Positions 5,675 through 6,248 of a stretch of 6,248 nucleotides of DNA are shown here, one piece after another. Origin of the DNA: Methylobacterium sp. Its GTDB lineage: Bacteria > Pseudomonadota > Alphaproteobacteria > Rhizobiales > Beijerinckiaceae. Each line of letters starts with the position of its first letter. Position 1 is the first letter of the stretch. The position numbers and the translations under genes were made by a program. Under the pieces are notes generated by a model. The model worked only from the letters and a program-made list of their open reading frames with translations. It was not told where the DNA came from and searched no databases. Where the stretch lies: the NCBI GenBank assembly GCA_020252865.1, contig JADCCH010000023.1, positions 1-6,248 on the forward strand. Direction: 5' to 3'.

Positions 5675-6248
5675 ATGGCGACACGCCGTTCTTTCGCGCT
5701 TGCGCTTCTTGCTGCCACCGCCATGGGCGGTTTGGCCCCATCGCCCGCCGCCGCGCAGGGTGAACTCGTGCTCTATTGCTCGGTGCAGGAGGAATGGTGC
5801 CGCCCGATGGCGCAGGCCTTCGAGCGCGCCACGGGCATCAAGGTCGCGATGACCCGCAAGTCGTCAGGCGAAACCTATGCCCAGATCAAGGCGGAAGCCG
5901 CCAATCCGCGCGGGGACGTATGGTGGGGCGGCACGGGAGATCCGCATCTCCAGGCGGCCGAGGAGAACCTCACCGAGCCGTATAAATCGGCGAAGCTCGG
6001 CGAGCTTCTGCCCTGGGCGGTGAAGCAGGCCGAACAATCCGGCTTCAAGACCGTCGGCATCTATGCCGGAGCGCTGGGCTTCTCCTTCAACAAGGAGCAG
6101 CTGGCGCGCAAGAAGCTGCCCGAGCCCAAATGCTGGGCCGACCTCGCAAAGCCGGAATACAAGGATGAGGTTCAGGTCGCGGACCCGAACTCCTCCGGCA
6201 CGGCCTACACCAAGGTGGCGACGCTCATCCAGCTTTTCGGCGAGGACA
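5675..6248 (+). CDS. Periplasmic ABC-transporter binding protein, AfuA/FbpA type, C-terminus cut off by window edge
   Basis: The frame is open from ATG 5675 to the right edge (191 codons); a full member would have about 330-350 residues. Residues 1-27 form a signal peptide with TRRSFAL at 3-9, close to a twin-arginine motif, a hydrophobic stretch, and an AAA cleavage site before Gln28. The mature part starts with a strand carrying LVLYCS and EEWC (Cys35, Cys42), then FERATGIKV (49-57), RKSSGETYAQI (61-71), DVWWGGTGDPHLQAA (81-95) and DPNSSGTAYT (170-179). These mark the COG1840 group of solute-binding proteins, often annotated as iron(III) binders. AfuA of this group was shown to bind hexose phosphates, and the paired tyrosines that hold iron in FbpA would lie just beyond the visible end, so the ligand cannot be settled here. 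Position behind a phosphatase and iolG favours a phosphorylated cyclitol or sugar. Permease and ATPase genes would be expected to the right. Confidence 0.88.
   Translation, partial: MATRRSFALALLAATAMGGLAPSPAAAQGELVLYCSVQEEWCRPMAQAFERATGIKVAMTRKSSGETYAQIKAEAANPRGDVWWGGTGDPHLQAAEENLTEPYKSAKLGELLPWAVKQAEQSGFKTVGIYAGALGFSFNKEQLARKKLPEPKCWADLAKPEYKDEVQVADPNSSGTAYTKVATLIQLFGED

Overview
This GC-rich window looks like chromosomal DNA of an alphaproteobacterium, most likely of the Hyphomicrobiales. That is an inference from base composition, from the strongly Rhizobium-like IolC-DUF2090 fusion, and from the AfuA/FbpA-type binding protein. It carries six genes: four complete, and two cut by the window edges. 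The central theme is inositol (cyclitol) catabolism.

Layout. Bases 1-623 (minus strand) hold the N-terminal part of an exported protein of unrecognised family. Bases 624-966 contain no gene I can support. Bases 967-3631 (minus) are a tight two-gene unit: a short-chain dehydrogenase (SDR), then one base later iolC, encoding a 5-dehydro-2-deoxygluconokinase fused to a DUF2090 aldolase-like domain. Bases 3632-3758 form a 127-bp divergent control region with candidate promoters on both strands whose -10 elements overlap. Bases 3759-5560 (plus) hold iolG (inositol 2-dehydrogenase, GTG start) and, with stop and start overlapping by one base, an inositol-monophosphatase-family enzyme. After a 114-bp gap with a candidate promoter and small inverted repeats, a periplasmic ABC-transporter binding protein of the AfuA/FbpA type starts at 5675 and runs off the right edge.

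How the genes may work together. IolG oxidises myo-inositol to 2-keto-inositol, and IolC phosphorylates the later intermediate 2-deoxy-5-keto-gluconate. The SDR may act on another cyclitol isomer or keto-intermediate. The phosphatase and an AfuA-type binding protein are not part of the classic iol set, and AfuA itself is known to bind sugar phosphates. My working hypothesis is that the locus imports a phosphorylated inositol or related sugar phosphate, dephosphorylates it inside the cell, and feeds it into inositol catabolism. iolB, iolD and iolE are not in the window and would have to lie elsewhere.

The most notable sequence-level oddity is in the DUF2090 half of IolC. Compared with the family pattern as I remember it, it seems to have lost a conserved lysine and an arginine that would be expected at the aldolase active site.
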